Positions 61,819 through 64,000 of a DNA stretch of 64,000 bases are shown one piece after another. Positions within the stretch are counted from its first letter, which is position 1. Each line of letters starts with the position of its first letter. The notes below the pieces were generated by a model. That model worked only from the letters and a program-made list of their open reading frames with translations, ran no database searches and was not told the DNA's origin. The DNA lies in NCBI RefSeq assembly GCF_016650035.1, contig NZ_JAENWM010000005.1:1-64000 (forward strand). The letters run 5' to 3'. Position numbers and translations under genes: made by a program. This stretch comes from Clostridium sp. (lineage in GTDB: Bacteria > Bacillota > Clostridia > Clostridiales > Clostridiaceae).

Positions 61819-62985
61819 TTAATATTTTTCTTTAAAATCATTTTGTATATTATTAAACTCCTTTTCAAAAAACTCTGCAGGTATCGGTCTACTAAAATAG
61901 TAACCTTGCACAAAATCACAATTACGCAGTTTTAAGAATCTTAATTGCTGTTTATCCTCAACACCTTCTGCTATAACTTCAAGGCCCATATTATGGGCCA
62001 TAGATATAATAGTACTCACTATATTTGCATCACTCTTATCATGCATAATATCCCTTACAAATGATTTATCTACTTTTAGATAATTAACAGGAAATTTTTT
62101 CAAATAATTTAACGAACTATATCCAGTACCAAAATCATCAATACTAATACTAACCCCTAATTGTCTTAATTCCCTCAATTTTCTTATTGCATAATTAACT
62201 TCCATTGTCATACTTTCAGTAATTTCTAATTCCAAATATTTAGGTTCAAGCCCGGTTTTAGATAAAATATTCTTAATAACTTCAGTTATGTCACTTTTTA
62301 GGAATTGTTGTGCTGATAGGTTTACGCTCACTTTTAATAATCCCAAATCAATACTTTGCCATTTTTTCAGCTGAGAACATGCTTCGCCCAGTACCCATTC
62401 ACCTATTTTAGAAATCAGTCCTGTCTCCTCTGCAATAGGAATAAATTCATCCGGAAAAATTATTCCTTTTTCTTTATGCATCCACCTAATTAACGCTTCA
62501 GCGCCAATTATATTTCCATTTCTTATATCTACTTGTGGCTGGTAATATAGCATAAATTCATTATTTTCTAAAGCCTTCTCCATATCCATCTTTAGGGTTA
62601 ATTTATCTATAAATGATTCTCTTAAACTCGAATCGTAAATAACATACCCATTTCTTCCATTTGCTTTTGCTTTATACATAGCGTTGTCAGCATAAATTAA
62701 ACAATTCTCATAATTTGTTGGATTTTCATTATATAATAAAATGCCTACACTTGCTGTTATATGCAATTGATAATCATCGATTATGAATATTTCAATAAAA
62801 GCATCCATTATTTTTTCTGCAAGTTTAATTGCTTGTTCTCTAGTTTTTATATTAAAACACAATAATACAAATTCGTCTCCACTAAACCGAAAAACATGAT
62901 CACTAACGTTTAAACACTTTTTTAATACACTTGCAACCTCTTTTAGTAATAGATCACCCTTAGAATGACCAAACATATTCTTCAT
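61819..62985 (-). pseudogene. truncated GGDEF plus EAL domain, 3' half of a broken c-di-GMP gene
   Basis: 388 residues. The chain enters GGDEF in its middle (MFGHSKGDLLLKEV) with the active-site loop RFSGDEF, so the first ~60 residues of the domain are missing. A complete EAL domain follows: EALIRW, LEITES, DDFGTGYSS, KVDKSFV and IAEGVE, all phosphodiesterase landmarks. It overlaps the GAF-PAS frame by 26 bases in another frame. If translated, EAL could still degrade c-di-GMP; no RBS is seen for it. Confidence 0.7.
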
Positions 62986-63811
62986 TATTTTTGTTTTTAT
63001 ATTTTACCTCAATATTTTCATAACATATTTTATTATTTAAAACATCTTTAAAACGTTGACTGGTAATTTCTGAGTCATAAATAATTCTTCCTATAATCTC
63101 TTCCCTTTTATATCCAAATATTTTTTCGGCAAAATAATTAAACTCCAGTATTTTTCCACTTGCATCCGTAATTATAATTGCATTTCTAGTCTTACTTAGC
63201 ATAATTTGATTCATTATATTAAGTTTATGATTTTGTTTTCTAAGTAACAGTTCACGTTCTATTGCCTCAACCACAGTAGTTAATGTCAATAAAAAAAACG
63301 GATTATGAAATATTCCTGCAGTCATTATACATATGCTTCCTAGCAGATTATTAACATCTGTATAATGAAAAGGTACTCCATAACAAGCACTACCGTGTAA
63401 TACTTCATGAAAATGATTATTTCCTATTAACTGAACAGGCTGATTTTGTTTTAGAGTTAAACTAACCACATTTGTACCCATGGTCTCTTCGCTAAATTGA
63501 ATTCCTGTCTTAATTCCTAATTGAGCCATCGTTGATTTTATTGTTTCGTCTCCTAGAGTATCCAATAAATAACCATTTTCATCTGATATAACTATTACTA
63601 TGGGAGTACCCTCTAATGATTTTAATATCTTCTCACTAAAGAACTTTACAACCTCTAAAATTTCTTTATAAGATTCTTTCTTTTCTGCAAGTTCTAATCC
63701 TGACATAATGTTTTTGGGCAACCTACTTTCATTTGGCTTCATACCTAATTCAATACATCTTTCTTTAGATTCTATTATATAAATTGGCTCTTTCTCATGT
63801 TTTTGCTTCAT
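62960..63811 (-). pseudogene. GAF plus truncated PAS, 5' half of a broken c-di-GMP gene
   Basis: 283 residues. The GAF-like domain (about 50-195) resembles those of AcoR-type activators (IVISDENGYLLDTLGD, and FSEETMGTNVVSLTLKQNQP). A PAS domain begins near 205 (NAIIITDASGKILEFNYFAE) and breaks off at NNEEYVW. ATG follows GGGAGGAATG. The parent protein would continue through PAS and GGDEF to EAL. About 90 codons at the junction are gone. Confidence 0.7.
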
Positions 63812-63924
63812 ACTTACATTCCTCCCATGACACTAAAAACTTCGAAACCAATTATTATTGTTCCGCATCTTACAACTATTTACCGTATAATAAAATTGTA
63901 TTCTATATATCATACATTTACAAG

Positions 63925-63960
63925 AAAAAGAGTTTAATAAACACAAAAATATACTCTTTT
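63925..63960. repeat. inverted repeat near the right edge
   Basis: AAAAAGAGT (63925-63933) and ACTCTTTT (63953-63960) can form a hairpin followed by a short T run (plus strand). It may be the terminator of a gene beyond the window. Nothing else is seen in 63812-64000. Confidence 0.4.
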
Positions 63961-64000
63961 GTAGAAATTTAGTTAATTTTCAAGACAATCCCATTATACT

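Noticed and set aside
1-64000. CRISPR arrays, tRNA or rRNA genes, prophage or intact insertion sequences
   Set aside because: No regularly spaced repeats, cloverleaf or rRNA-like GC-rich stretch, integrase, or complete transposase were seen on either strand.

Overview
The window looks like chromosomal DNA from a low-GC, spore-forming anaerobic Firmicute, most likely Clostridium sensu stricto. Signs of this are the strong AT bias, GGAGG-type ribosome binding sites (RBS) with many TTG/GTG starts, a small acid-soluble spore protein, an [FeFe]-hydrogenase maturase (HydG) beside a TM1266-type regulator, EFR1- and NapH-type ferredoxins, and YkuD/LysM peptidoglycan proteins. No rRNA, tRNA, CRISPR array or intact transposon was seen. 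Species is not resolved.

Layout. 1-6.7 kb: a decaying PadR regulator with its membrane partner, an orphan protein, an iron-sulfur-type flavoprotein, a methyltransferase-TPR protein, an N-acyl-D-amino-acid deacylase and an EFR1 flavodoxin-ferredoxin. 6.8-14.9 kb: an MFS exporter, a MacB-like ABC transporter with its own two-component system, and an FAD oxidoreductase. 15-24.2 kb: a YbaK protein, an L,D-transpeptidase, DUF975, a GNAT enzyme, an ECF sigma/anti-sigma operon, an attenuator-controlled MATE pump and a polysaccharide deacetylase. 24.2-36 kb: a second two-component system with an exported partner, a DMT transporter, an ammonium channel fused to a P-II domain, Lrp, DUF421/DUF4363, a PEBP protein, a TnpB remnant, and a second ECF operon. 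36-50 kb: ThiF, two LysM-YkuD paralogues (one without the catalytic cysteine), an MBL/beta-CASP RNase-like protein, Pit plus DUF47, a frameshifted phosphoesterase, a HAD phosphatase, an aldose epimerase, a thioesterase, an ABC-class ATPase and a cation antiporter. 50-64 kb: the hydrogenase maturation locus with a structured leader, an amino-acid permease, a NapH-like membrane ferredoxin, SASP, dipeptidase, cupin, an ABC-F protein behind an attenuator, a flavoprotein, and a broken GAF-PAS-GGDEF-EAL gene.

Three themes stand out. First, six genes have a strong Shine-Dalgarno sequence whose ideally spaced start position is a one-base variant of ATG (ACG, ATC, ATA or ATT), and their only conventional start is inside the Shine-Dalgarno or downstream of a needed membrane segment. 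Second, three genes (MATE pump, ABC-F protein, hydG) have a terminator hairpin directly before their RBS. The MATE leader also carries a seven-codon peptide, and the hydG leader has a clear mutually exclusive anti-terminator. Third, there is much recent gene decay: PadR, LuxR, TnpB, AraD, metallophosphoesterase and a c-di-GMP protein are all broken or reduced to remnants.
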